Shown here: in pieces, positions 1 through 6,577 of the stretch | Numbering within the stretch: the first letter of the stretch is position 1 | How the letters are laid out: each line of letters opens with the position of its first letter | NCBI GenBank assembly: GCA_964493945.1 | Contig: CAZBQG010000169.1 | Coordinates: 1 to 9,727 of the forward strand | Source: CAZBQG01 sp964493945 | GTDB taxonomy: Bacteria; Pseudomonadota; Alphaproteobacteria; Rhodospirillales; UBA2165 | DNA length: 9,727 bases | Reading direction: 5' to 3' | Position numbers and translations under genes: made by a program | The notes under the pieces: generated by a model | The model's input: the letters and a program-made list of their open reading frames with translations, nothing else | What the model was told of the DNA's origin: nothing | Database searches by the model: none

Positions 1-1
1 C

Positions 2-1678
2 CAGGTGGGCGAGGCGGCCGATGCCCTGCAGCAACGGTCCCAGGAACTGGCCCAGGCCTCGGAAAAGGCGATGAATGATATGGGCGTGTTGAGCGATGGG
101 CTTTTGGAACGTTCGCGCGATGCGGCGACGGCGGCCGACCGGGCGGCCATGCGCCTGCGGGCCATGGCCGAGGAACTGGACGGCACTTTCGGCACCATGA
201 AAAGCTCGACCGACGGCGCGGAGCAGCGCTTTGGCGAGATGGGCGAGCTGTTTGGCCGCCATGCCGAGGAATTCGCCCAGATGGCCCAGCAATCGACCGC
301 CCATGTCAGGGCCCTCACCGATGCGCTGGATGATCAAATGGCCGGATTGAAACAGGTTTCGGGCGATGCCTCGGGCGAGGTCGAGGCGGTTGGCGGCGCG
401 CTTCAAAACCGTTCCCGCGAAGTCAATGAGGCGGTCGATCATGCCACCAGGCTGCTGCGGGCGATCAATGACGGGTTGGCCGAACAATCGGATGATCTGA
501 CCCAGGCCTCCCAGGCGGCTGGCGCCCAGGTCAACAGCGTGCAGGACGCGCTCCGCGAAGTGGCGGCCGAGTTGAACAGCCTGACCGATAACAGCACCAC
601 CCGTCTGGCTGATGCCAGCCTGGGCATGCGCCGCCGGCTTGACGATATCGGCGTTTCGTCGGATCAGGCGGTGGCCAAATTGAATAAAGCCTCGGCGGCG
701 GTCCAGCACCGGGCGGCTGAGCTGTCGGTGGCTTCCGAAGCCGCCGGCGAAGCGGCCGGTGAGGCGGAGACCTCGTTTGCCCATTCGGCCAAAACAGCGG
801 CCCATATGACCGATAAGAATTTAAGCAAGCTGAAGGCCGTCGGTGAATTGCTGCGCCGCCAGGTCGTGGAAGTGGACGCGGCATCGGACAAGGTTACCTC
901 CAAAATGGGGCTGGTCGGCGGTCAATTGCGGGGCCAGTTGGACGAGCTCAGCGAAACCTTCAATGAAGCCCTTAAGGGGATCGAACAGGTGGGCGGCAGC
1001 TTTACCAAACAAGCCGGTGAGGCCCTGAATCTGTCCGGCAAGACGGTCTCCAAAATGGCCGATATGGGTGCCAAGCTGGAGGAGCAGACGGAAAACCTGA
1101 CCTCGGTGTCGGCGCAGGTAAACAAGGAAACCCAAGAGGTTACGGATGAATTGGGAAAACGCACCAAGGCCATGGCCCAGGTAACCAAACAGGCCGTGGT
1201 CATCGAGGCCAGCCTCAAGGAGCAGGCCAAGGAATCCGGGGCCGAGAATTTCGTCAAACGCATGGATTTGATTTCCGAAGGGCTGGAGTCCCTTGCCATC
1301 GACATCAACCGGGTGCTGGAGACACGCATTACCGAAGAGGATTGGCGCCGCTTCAACAAGGGTGACAAGGCGTTATTCCTGCGCAAAATCCTGGGTATGC
1401 GCAAACGGTCCAAACTGGCCGCGATCAAGAAACAATTCCGCGAGAACCGCGAATTCCGGGGCTATGTGACCCGCTATATGTCCCAGTTCAACGACCTGCT
1501 CAAATATGCCAAAAGAACTGAAAATGGCGGCATGATGGCGTCTACACTCCTGACTTCGGATGTGGGGAAGGTTTATATGGTGCTGGCAGGCGCCCTCGAC
1601 CGCGAACCGGCGGCCGGTCCCACGGTCACTTCCAATCCGGGTGCGGGCGTGGAGGGCGGCCTGCCGCCAATCGTCTAG
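2..1678 (+). CDS. Long coiled-coil protein, C-terminal part (5' end outside window)
   Basis: The reading frame is open from the first bases, so this is the C-terminal 559 or so codons of a longer gene; the GTG at 5 is only the first start-like codon. Numbering from that GTG, residues 1 to about 410 are Ala/Glu/Gln/Ser/Asp-rich with repeating helical units of the type L..RS.EL..AS..A, as in extended coiled coils. No proline occurs before residue about 536 and no cysteine anywhere. Residues about 414-535 form a different, basic and aromatic segment (EEDWRRFNKGDKALFLRKIL, then GYVTRYMSQFNDLLKYAKR), probably a folded C-terminal domain. A short Pro/Gly tail follows. I do not recognise the family; such proteins are sometimes annotated as apolipoprotein-like or kinesin-like only because of coiled-coil similarity. 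A structural or cell-envelope/cytoskeletal role is inference. The gene converges on the DUF4202 gene and shares a CTAG stop overlap with it. Confidence 0.85.
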   Translation, partial: QVGEAADALQQRSQELAQASEKAMNDMGVLSDGLLERSRDAATAADRAAMRLRAMAEELDGTFGTMKSSTDGAEQRFGEMGELFGRHAEEFAQMAQQSTAHVRALTDALDDQMAGLKQVSGDASGEVEAVGGALQNRSREVNEAVDHATRLLRAINDGLAEQSDDLTQASQAAGAQVNSVQDALREVAAELNSLTDNSTTRLADASLGMRRRLDDIGVSSDQAVAKLNKASAAVQHRAAELSVASEAAGEAAGEAETSFAHSAKTAAHMTDKNLSKLKAVGELLRRQVVEVDAASDKVTSKMGLVGGQLRGQLDELSETFNEALKGIEQVGGSFTKQAGEALNLSGKTVSKMADMGAKLEEQTENLTSVSAQVNKETQEVTDELGKRTKAMAQVTKQAVVIEASLKEQAKESGAENFVKRMDLISEGLESLAIDINRVLETRITEEDWRRFNKGDKALFLRKILGMRKRSKLAAIKKQFRENREFRGYVTRYMSQFNDLLKYAKRTENGGMMASTLLTSDVGKVYMVLAGALDREPAAGPTVTSNPGAGVEGGLPPIV

Positions 1679-2265
1679 GCCAGCGCTTTTCCGATCAGAC
1701 GTTTGCCCTCGGGGCTCATTTCCAGACCCAGGGCCGCTTCATGGCCTATTTTCGACATTTTGCCCCAGGTCTTTTGCACGATATCGATGAGCTTTTCCTC
1801 TTCGTGCTTGGCGGCGAAATGATCGAATTCAAATTCCAGGAATACCATACAGACAACATCTTCCAGCATCTGGGTTTCGGCGTTTTTCTTCAGATGCTTT
1901 TTTTGCAGAAGATCGCCGGTCCGTTGGATGGTTTCCTCACCGTAACCCAGTTCGGCCATGATTTCGCCGGCCCTTTTGGCGTGGAATTTGCGCAATCCCG
2001 TGCGCCACTGATTATAGCCTTTGACACCCATGGGAAATTCGTTCCTGGGCACGGTCCAGCGTTCGATATGCTGGGCGCGGGCGGCGACGCGTAACGCGTC
2101 TGACGCATCGGGTGCCAGCTTTTCCAGCCACCCCGTCATGCGCAACCCATAGAGATAGACTTTTGGTTTTTCCTCCCCGCCGTCCATTTCCATATTGGGA
2201 TCGGCCATATTGGCCCGGTCGATCTCCGCCAGGGCCAGCTCAAGCCGTTCATCCGGTTCGGTCAT
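1675..2265 (-). CDS. DUF4202 family protein
   Basis: This 196-residue soluble protein matches what I know of DUF4202. The clearest family-like stretches are residues 62-80 (ARAQHIERWTVPRNEFPMG), 83-100 (GYNQWRTGLRKFHAKRAG) and 123-144 (KKHLKK, then LEDVVCMVFLE). The biochemical function is unknown. His66, His95, His124, Asp136, His149 and His154 are spread over predicted helices in an order that faintly resembles a metal-binding HD-type hydrolase, but the adjacent His-Asp pair is missing (His95 is followed by Ala), so this is only a suggestion. There is no signal peptide or membrane segment. Its ATG overlaps the stop of the upstream globin gene by one base (TGATG). It has no strong Shine-Dalgarno of its own, so translation is probably coupled to the sensor. 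Its stop overlaps that of the convergent coiled-coil gene. Confidence 0.85.
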   Translation of the reverse strand: MTEPDERLELALAEIDRANMADPNMEMDGGEEKPKVYLYGLRMTGWLEKLAPDASDALRVAARAQHIERWTVPRNEFPMGVKGYNQWRTGLRKFHAKRAGEIMAELGYGEETIQRTGDLLQKKHLKKNAETQMLEDVVCMVFLEFEFDHFAAKHEEEKLIDIVQKTWGKMSKIGHEAALGLEMSPEGKRLIGKALA

Positions 2266-3056
2266 CAGATCAACTTCGCCAGGGCCTCCACCCCGGAATT
2301 CAGATTTTTCACCACCTCGGCCACTTCGCCGGTTGCCTTGGCGGTCTGGCCGGACAGGTTTTTCACTTCTCCCGCGACCACGGCAAAACCCTTACCCGCC
2401 TCGCCGGCCCGGGCTGCCTCGATCGTCGCGTTGAGGGCCAGAAGATTGATTTGTTTGGCGATGGTGTCGATTTGCTCTGAGACCTTGCCGATAGACAGAA
2501 TTTGTTCCTGCAGGCTGTTGATCTGTTCGCGGATGCGTTCGTTTTGGGCGTCGGATTCGGGCTCTTCAGGCACTGGCTCCGGCTCCGGCTCTGGGGCCGG
2601 CGCCGGTACGGATGGGGCAGCGGCGCTTTCCGACTGGTGGCTTTCAATTTCCAGAAAGGTCGCTTCGCGCATGATGCCGGTCATCCGCATATAGGCTTCC
2701 AACCAGGCTTCCTTGAGATCGGGCGTGACGGCATCGCGCAATCCCTGCTCCAGCGTCCACAGCAGGGCTTCGCCGACGGTGGAATAATGATCGTCCGTCA
2801 CGCCGTAGTCCACATGGCGCTTGCCCAGCGCTTCCAGAGCCGGGATTAGCGATTCGGGGTCGGACAGTCCTTTGACGCCGATTTCCAGTACCGACATCAA
2901 TTTGCGGCCCTGTTTCTTGATATCGCCCTTGAACATAGACTTGGTCGAGGCATCGATCTCGAACAGCCTGTCAAAAAACATTTCCGCTGCCTGCTCCTTG
3001 ATCGGAGCAACATGTTCAAAATTCTGTTGAACCTGTTCGACTTGTTCAGGGGTCAT
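2265..3056 (-). CDS. Globin-coupled mini chemoreceptor (globin + truncated MCP signalling tip)
   Basis: This is a 263-residue soluble sensor with no membrane segment or HAMP domain. Residues 1-138 are a full globin of the flavohaemoglobin/neuroglobin type rather than the HemAT type: helix B/C region AAEMFFDRLFEIDASTKSMF, proximal His81 in GKRHVDYGV, then HYSTVGEALLWTLEQGL and EAWLEAYMRM. By alignment in my head with Vitreoscilla globin and neuroglobin, the distal E7 is probably Gln49, and B10 is Phe28 instead of the usual Tyr. Residues 145-168 are a Pro/Glu linker. Residues 172-263 carry the methyl-accepting chemotaxis hairpin tip (IDTIAKQINLLALNATIEA, RAGEAGKGFAVVAGEVKNL), the CheA/CheW-contacting part, but with very short arms and no clear methylation helices. 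It presumably binds haem and senses O2, NO or redox state. ATG 3056 is preceded by AAGGAG (3063-3068) at a 6-base spacing. The gene is coupled to the DUF4202 gene and divergent from the glycosyltransferase operon. Confidence 0.9.
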   Translation of the reverse strand: MTPEQVEQVQQNFEHVAPIKEQAAEMFFDRLFEIDASTKSMFKGDIKKQGRKLMSVLEIGVKGLSDPESLIPALEALGKRHVDYGVTDDHYSTVGEALLWTLEQGLRDAVTPDLKEAWLEAYMRMTGIMREATFLEIESHQSESAAAPSVPAPAPEPEPEPVPEEPESDAQNERIREQINSLQEQILSIGKVSEQIDTIAKQINLLALNATIEAARAGEAGKGFAVVAGEVKNLSGQTAKATGEVAEVVKNLNSGVEALAKLI

Positions 3057-3079
3057 GGGTTTCTCCTTGGTTTGTATTA

Positions 3080-3109
3080 ATTAAATGGTAGATGTTCCAA
3101 GTCTTACAA
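3080..3109 (-). promoter_or_regulatory. Possible sigma70-type promoter of the globin sensor operon
   Basis: On the minus strand, TTGTAA (3109-3104; 4 of 6 to TTGACA) is followed after 18 bases by TTTAAT (3085-3080; 5 of 6 to TATAAT), about 24 bases upstream of the start codon. The -10 overlaps an 8-base palindrome TTAATTAA (3077-3084). The hexamers are seen; promoter function is inferred from position and consensus only. Confidence 0.35.
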
Positions 3110-3170
3110 GTAGGTAGGCTAATTTTCGGCAATATGCCTAAAGCCCGCTTCCGTCACAACCATATTGGCT

Positions 3171-3182
3171 TATGATCGCATC
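3171..3182 (+). promoter_or_regulatory. -10 element of a probable leaderless promoter
   Basis: TATGAT (3171-3176; 5 of 6 to TATAAT) lies with only CGCATC between it and the ATG at 3183. Transcription starting about 7 bases after the -10 would therefore begin at or within a base or two of the start codon. There is no Shine-Dalgarno-like sequence before this ATG, which fits leaderless translation. The -35 region around 3148-3153 (CTTCCG) is a poor match, which weakens the call. Confidence 0.4.
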
Positions 3183-4628
3183 ATGGCTGAAGACAATACC
3201 CAGGAACTTAAGACCGCCATCGGGCAACTGCCGGCTGCCGGTCAGGCCAGGGCCCGTGAGCTGATGGACAAGGCCGCGGCCCGGGGTCCCGGTCAGGCCG
3301 AGGCGCTCAATCAGTTGGGAATCCTGGCCCGCTCCCTGGGCGAAATCCGGGGGGCTGTGGAATTTTACCGCCAGGCCCTGGCCCGCCGGCCGGAATTCGC
3401 CGAAGCGCATTTCAATCTGGGTATCGCCCTGGAAGCTCTGGATGAGGTGGACGGAGCAATTGCCAGTTACCGCGAGGCGGTGCGCCTCAGGCCCGGATAT
3501 ATCCAGGCCCTGAACAATCTGGGCGTATTGCTGGACGAGACGGGGGATCGCTTCGGGGGTGAGACGGCGTTGCGCCAGGCCCTGGAAGCGGCGCCTGGTC
3601 ATCCTTTGTTGCTTAACAGTCTGGGCAATTGCCTGAGGGGCATGGGGCGTCTGGCCGAGGCCCGCCAGGCTTTCGCGGGCGCGCTTGCCGGGAAGGCGGA
3701 TTTCTTCGAAGCCGCTTGGAATCTGTCCTTGATTGAGCTCGCCGGCGGCGATTTCAAGGAGGGCTGGACCAATTACCGTAACCGCCACGGCGTCGACCGT
3801 GACATTCTGAACGTGCCCCAGGCAACCATGTCCAGGCGCCATTGGCGTGGTGAGTTTTTTATCGAAGGCGAACAGGGATTGGGCGATGAGCTTTTTTTCC
3901 TGCGTTTCGTTCTCCGCCTCAAGGCGCGGGGTGCCAACATCATTTACCGCCCGGATGCCAAGATCGCTTCGATTTGCGCCCGGCTGCCCTTCCTGGACGC
4001 CATCGCGCCGCCGGATGAGGAGGCCCCGCCCGGCCCAACCCGCCTCAGCGTGGCCGATCTGCCATTTATACTTTCCGCCCATGATTGTCCGGCGCCGGTC
4101 ACCCTGAACCCTGACCCAGCGCGCCAGGCAGAGTTCCGCCGCCGCCTTGCCCAGGCAGGCCCGCCGCCCTATCTGGGCCTCACCTGGCGGGGGGGTAGAA
4201 TGCGGGCGGGCTCCTTGTTCAAGGAGGCGCCGCTGGATGATCTGGCCAGGATTCTGGCGCCCCTCCCGGCCACGGTGATCGTCATGCAGCGGGGACCGGC
4301 GCCGGGGGAAGCCGCCCGTCTGGGCGAAATCCTGGGGCGCGGTGTAGGTGATTTTTCCGGCTGCAATGAAAGTCTGGAAGATATGCTGGCCCTGATCTCG
4401 CTGCTTGATGATTATATCGGCGTGAGCAATACAAACATGCATTTGCTGGCCGGCACCGGGGGCGGGGCCCGTATCCTGGTGACCAACCCGGCCGAATACC
4501 GCTGGATGGCCCATGGTGCCATCTCGCCCTGGTTTCCTAAATTCCGTCTTTACCGGGAAGCGGCCGGCGGCGGATGGACCCGGGCCCTTGAAACCCTGTC
4601 CGGCGATCTGGCAAGGTCGCTGGGATGA
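3183..4628 (+). CDS. TPR protein with GT9-like (heptosyltransferase-like) glycosyltransferase domain
   Basis: This 481-residue soluble protein has an N-terminal superhelix of about five TPRs (near residues 38-71, 72-105, 106-139, 140-173 and 174-205; for example AEAHFNLGIALEALDEVDGA). Its C-terminal domain resembles the ADP-heptose:LPS heptosyltransferase (GT9) fold: WRGEFFIEGEQGLGDELFF at 221-239, LGLTWRGGR, and the C-terminal nucleotide-binding half ending DDYIGVSNTNMHLLAGTGGG with His420. That stretch has SNTNMH where GT9-like proteins usually show D-T-x-x-A-H. Proteins of this design are known or proposed protein glycosyltransferases; Caulobacter FlmG (flagellin glycosylation) also joins TPRs to a glycosyltransferase domain. 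Target and donor cannot be read here. I chose ATG 3183 over an in-frame TTG at 3165, because the TTG has no ribosome site and the -10 box lies between the two. The gene ends in an ATGA overlap with the next, so the two glycosyltransferases are probably made together. Confidence 0.88.
   Translation: MAEDNTQELKTAIGQLPAAGQARARELMDKAAARGPGQAEALNQLGILARSLGEIRGAVEFYRQALARRPEFAEAHFNLGIALEALDEVDGAIASYREAVRLRPGYIQALNNLGVLLDETGDRFGGETALRQALEAAPGHPLLLNSLGNCLRGMGRLAEARQAFAGALAGKADFFEAAWNLSLIELAGGDFKEGWTNYRNRHGVDRDILNVPQATMSRRHWRGEFFIEGEQGLGDELFFLRFVLRLKARGANIIYRPDAKIASICARLPFLDAIAPPDEEAPPGPTRLSVADLPFILSAHDCPAPVTLNPDPARQAEFRRRLAQAGPPPYLGLTWRGGRMRAGSLFKEAPLDDLARILAPLPATVIVMQRGPAPGEAARLGEILGRGVGDFSGCNESLEDMLALISLLDDYIGVSNTNMHLLAGTGGGARILVTNPAEYRWMAHGAISPWFPKFRLYREAAGGGWTRALETLSGDLARSLG
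4189..4195 (+). repeat. G7 homopolymer in glycosyltransferase gene
   Basis: Seven consecutive G encode the Gly-Gly of the conserved WRGGR motif in the GT9-like domain. A second homopolymer in the same gene is a run of seven T at 3892-3898. Either could slip, but seven bases is borderline for high-frequency slippage. Confidence 0.6.
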
Positions 4629-6577
4629 GCCATCCTCAGGATAACTTCCAAGAAGCCCAGGCCCATCACCGGGCCGGCAGGCTGGATCAGGCCCGGGCGT
4701 TGTTCACGGAATATCTGGAAATGGCCCCCGGTCATGCAGGTGCGTTGCATCATTTGGGCCAGATTGCTTTTCAGAAAGGCGATGCCGGGGCAGCCCTGGA
4801 TTATCTGGGGCAGGCCGTGGCGGCGGATGGCGAGCGTGCCGAAATCCATGCCGATCTGGGCGTCGTTCAGCGCGGCCTGGGGAACTGGGAGCCCGCGGAC
4901 AGGCATTTGAGGCGGGCCGTCGGACTGGCCCCCAATGATGCCATGATGCGCTACAATCTGGCCCTGCTGGAGGGTGATTTAGACCGGCTGGAGGCGGCGG
5001 AAGAAGGTTACCGCCAGGCCATCTCTTTGAATCCGGACCTGGCCCAGGCGCACAATAATCTGGGCAACATCCTGAAGCGCCAAAAGCGCCATGACCACGC
5101 CATCCAGGCCTATAAGGCGGCCATCGGGGCGGATGGGGTTTACGCACCGGCCCACAAAAATTTAGCCGATTCCCTGGAATCGGCGGGGGATGCGCCGGGC
5201 GCGGCTGAAGCCTACCGCCAGGCCATTCATCTGCGCCCCGATGGGGGGACGCGGATCAGGGATGCGCTTCTTTTGCCTCTCATACCCGGCAGCCGGGATC
5301 AAATCCTGGAATGGCGCGCCCGCATGAAAAAGCGCATGGGGGTTTTGCTGGACGACGGCATCCGTCTCGCCGACCCGGTCCGGGAGGTGGGTGCTACCAA
5401 TTTCGCCCTGGCCTATCACGGGCTGGATGACCGGGATTTCCAGGGAAGCCTTGCCAAATTGTATTTGGCGGCCTGCCCGGGGCTGGCCCAAGTGGCACCT
5501 CATTGCGAAGGGGGGGGGCGCAAACAGGGAGGGCGGGTGCGCATTGGCTTTGTTTCGTCTTTTTTCCGCTCCCATACCATCGCCCGTCTATTCGGCGGCC
5601 TGATCAAGGGACTTCCCGGCCAGGATTTTGAAGTACATGTTTTTTCCCTCTCTCACCAGGATGACCCGCTGGGCCGGGAGATCGCAGCCGCCGTGGATGA
5701 TTTTCAGGAATTGGGCACGGACCTGGATGAGGCCCGCCAGCGCATTGCCCGGGCCCAGTTGGATATCCTTTATTTTTGTGATCTGGGCATGGAGCCCCTG
5801 ACTTATTTTCTGGCTTTTTCCCGCCTGGCCCCGGTGCAATGCGTGAGCTGGGGCCATCCGGTGACCAGCGGCATTCCCACCCTGGATTATTTCATGGCGC
5901 CCGGTCTGGCCGAACCTCCCGGCGCGGAAGCGGCTTATCTGGAAAAACTCGTGCGTATGCCCGGCCCCTCTATCCCCATTGAGGCGCCGCCGGTTGCGGG
6001 CCCGGTGGAACGCCGGTCCAATCTCTATATTTGCCTCCAGTCCCTGTTCAAATTCCATCCCGATTTCGATGCCATGATCGGGCGCATACTGGATAAAGAC
6101 CGGAAAGGGGAATTGCTTTTATTGGAAGGCAGCCATCCGGCATGGGCCGAAAAGCTGTGGGCCCGTTGGCGGCGTACCATTCCCCATGTGTTGGACCGCA
6201 TCAAATTCACCCCCCGCCTAGCCCGCCAGGATTATCTGGACTTGCTGGCAGGGGCCTCCGTCATGCTGGATACGCCCCATTTTTCAGGTGGGCTGACCAG
6301 CCTGGAGGGGCTGGCCATGGGTATGCCGGTGGTCAGCCTGCCCGGCGATTTCCTGCGGGGGCGCCTGACGGCCGGGTTTTATGGCGCCATGGATATAAAA
6401 GATTGCCTGGCCGAAAGCGCTGATGAATATGCTGATCTGGCGGTGCGCCTGGCAACGGATGAGGGATGGGCGGATGGAATCCGTGGGAAAATTTCCGAAC
6501 GCGCGCCGGTGCTTTTCGAAAACTCCCGCGAACTGGAGGAAAATGCCAGCTTTTTCCGCCGCGTTCTGGCCGGTTAA
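4625..6577 (+). CDS. TPR protein with SPINDLY/OGT-type (GT41) O-glycosyltransferase domain
   Basis: This is a 650-residue cytoplasmic protein. Residues about 4-205 form six TPRs (for example LAQAHNNLGNILKRQKRHDH). A helical linker follows to about 300, and then a bacterial OGT/SPINDLY catalytic domain to the C-terminus. Visible family motifs are VRIGFVSSFFRSH with His317 (equivalent to human OGT His498), VQCVSWGHPVTSGIPTLDYF, LQSLFKFHP with Lys476 (equivalent to OGT Lys842, which contacts the UDP-sugar), and LDTPHFSGGLTSLEGLAMG at 548-566 followed by MPVVSLPG. Human OGT has NGHTT where this has SGGLTS, a substitution I believe is common in bacterial members. The expected reaction is sugar transfer from a nucleotide-sugar to Ser/Thr of a protein bound by the TPRs; the substrate is unknown. 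The start is ATG 4625 inside the ATGA overlap, with AAGG at 4613-4616 eight bases upstream. A G9 run sits in the linker. The gene ends in a TTAA overlap with the convergent hydrolase gene. Confidence 0.9.
   Translation: MSHPQDNFQEAQAHHRAGRLDQARALFTEYLEMAPGHAGALHHLGQIAFQKGDAGAALDYLGQAVAADGERAEIHADLGVVQRGLGNWEPADRHLRRAVGLAPNDAMMRYNLALLEGDLDRLEAAEEGYRQAISLNPDLAQAHNNLGNILKRQKRHDHAIQAYKAAIGADGVYAPAHKNLADSLESAGDAPGAAEAYRQAIHLRPDGGTRIRDALLLPLIPGSRDQILEWRARMKKRMGVLLDDGIRLADPVREVGATNFALAYHGLDDRDFQGSLAKLYLAACPGLAQVAPHCEGGGRKQGGRVRIGFVSSFFRSHTIARLFGGLIKGLPGQDFEVHVFSLSHQDDPLGREIAAAVDDFQELGTDLDEARQRIARAQLDILYFCDLGMEPLTYFLAFSRLAPVQCVSWGHPVTSGIPTLDYFMAPGLAEPPGAEAAYLEKLVRMPGPSIPIEAPPVAGPVERRSNLYICLQSLFKFHPDFDAMIGRILDKDRKGELLLLEGSHPAWAEKLWARWRRTIPHVLDRIKFTPRLARQDYLDLLAGASVMLDTPHFSGGLTSLEGLAMGMPVVSLPGDFLRGRLTAGFYGAMDIKDCLAESADEYADLAVRLATDEGWADGIRGKISERAPVLFENSRELEENASFFRRVLAG
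5510..5518 (+). repeat. G9 tract between TPR and catalytic domains (possible phase-variable site)
   Basis: Nine consecutive G encode Gly-Gly-Gly (residues 296-298), between the TPR/linker half and the GT41 catalytic domain. It is the longest homopolymer I see in the window. Losing one G moves translation into a frame that stops at about 5603; gaining one G gives a stop at 5629-5631. Either change would remove the whole catalytic domain. Confidence 0.7.

Noticed and set aside
531..1428. Several minus-strand open frames opposite the coiled-coil gene
   Set aside because: They are low-complexity shadows of the repetitive Ala/Glu/Gln-rich coding sequence, with no ribosome sites or family motifs.
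1655..1668. GGCGGC-CT-GCCGCC hairpin at the end of the coiled-coil gene as terminator
   Set aside because: The loop would be only 2-4 bases, it lies in coding sequence, and no T-run follows on either strand.
3138..4514. 458-codon minus-strand open frame
   Set aside because: It is antisense to the whole TPR/GT9-like gene, rich in Gly/Arg/Gln/Pro with no recognisable domain; the plus frame has clear TPR and glycosyltransferase motifs.
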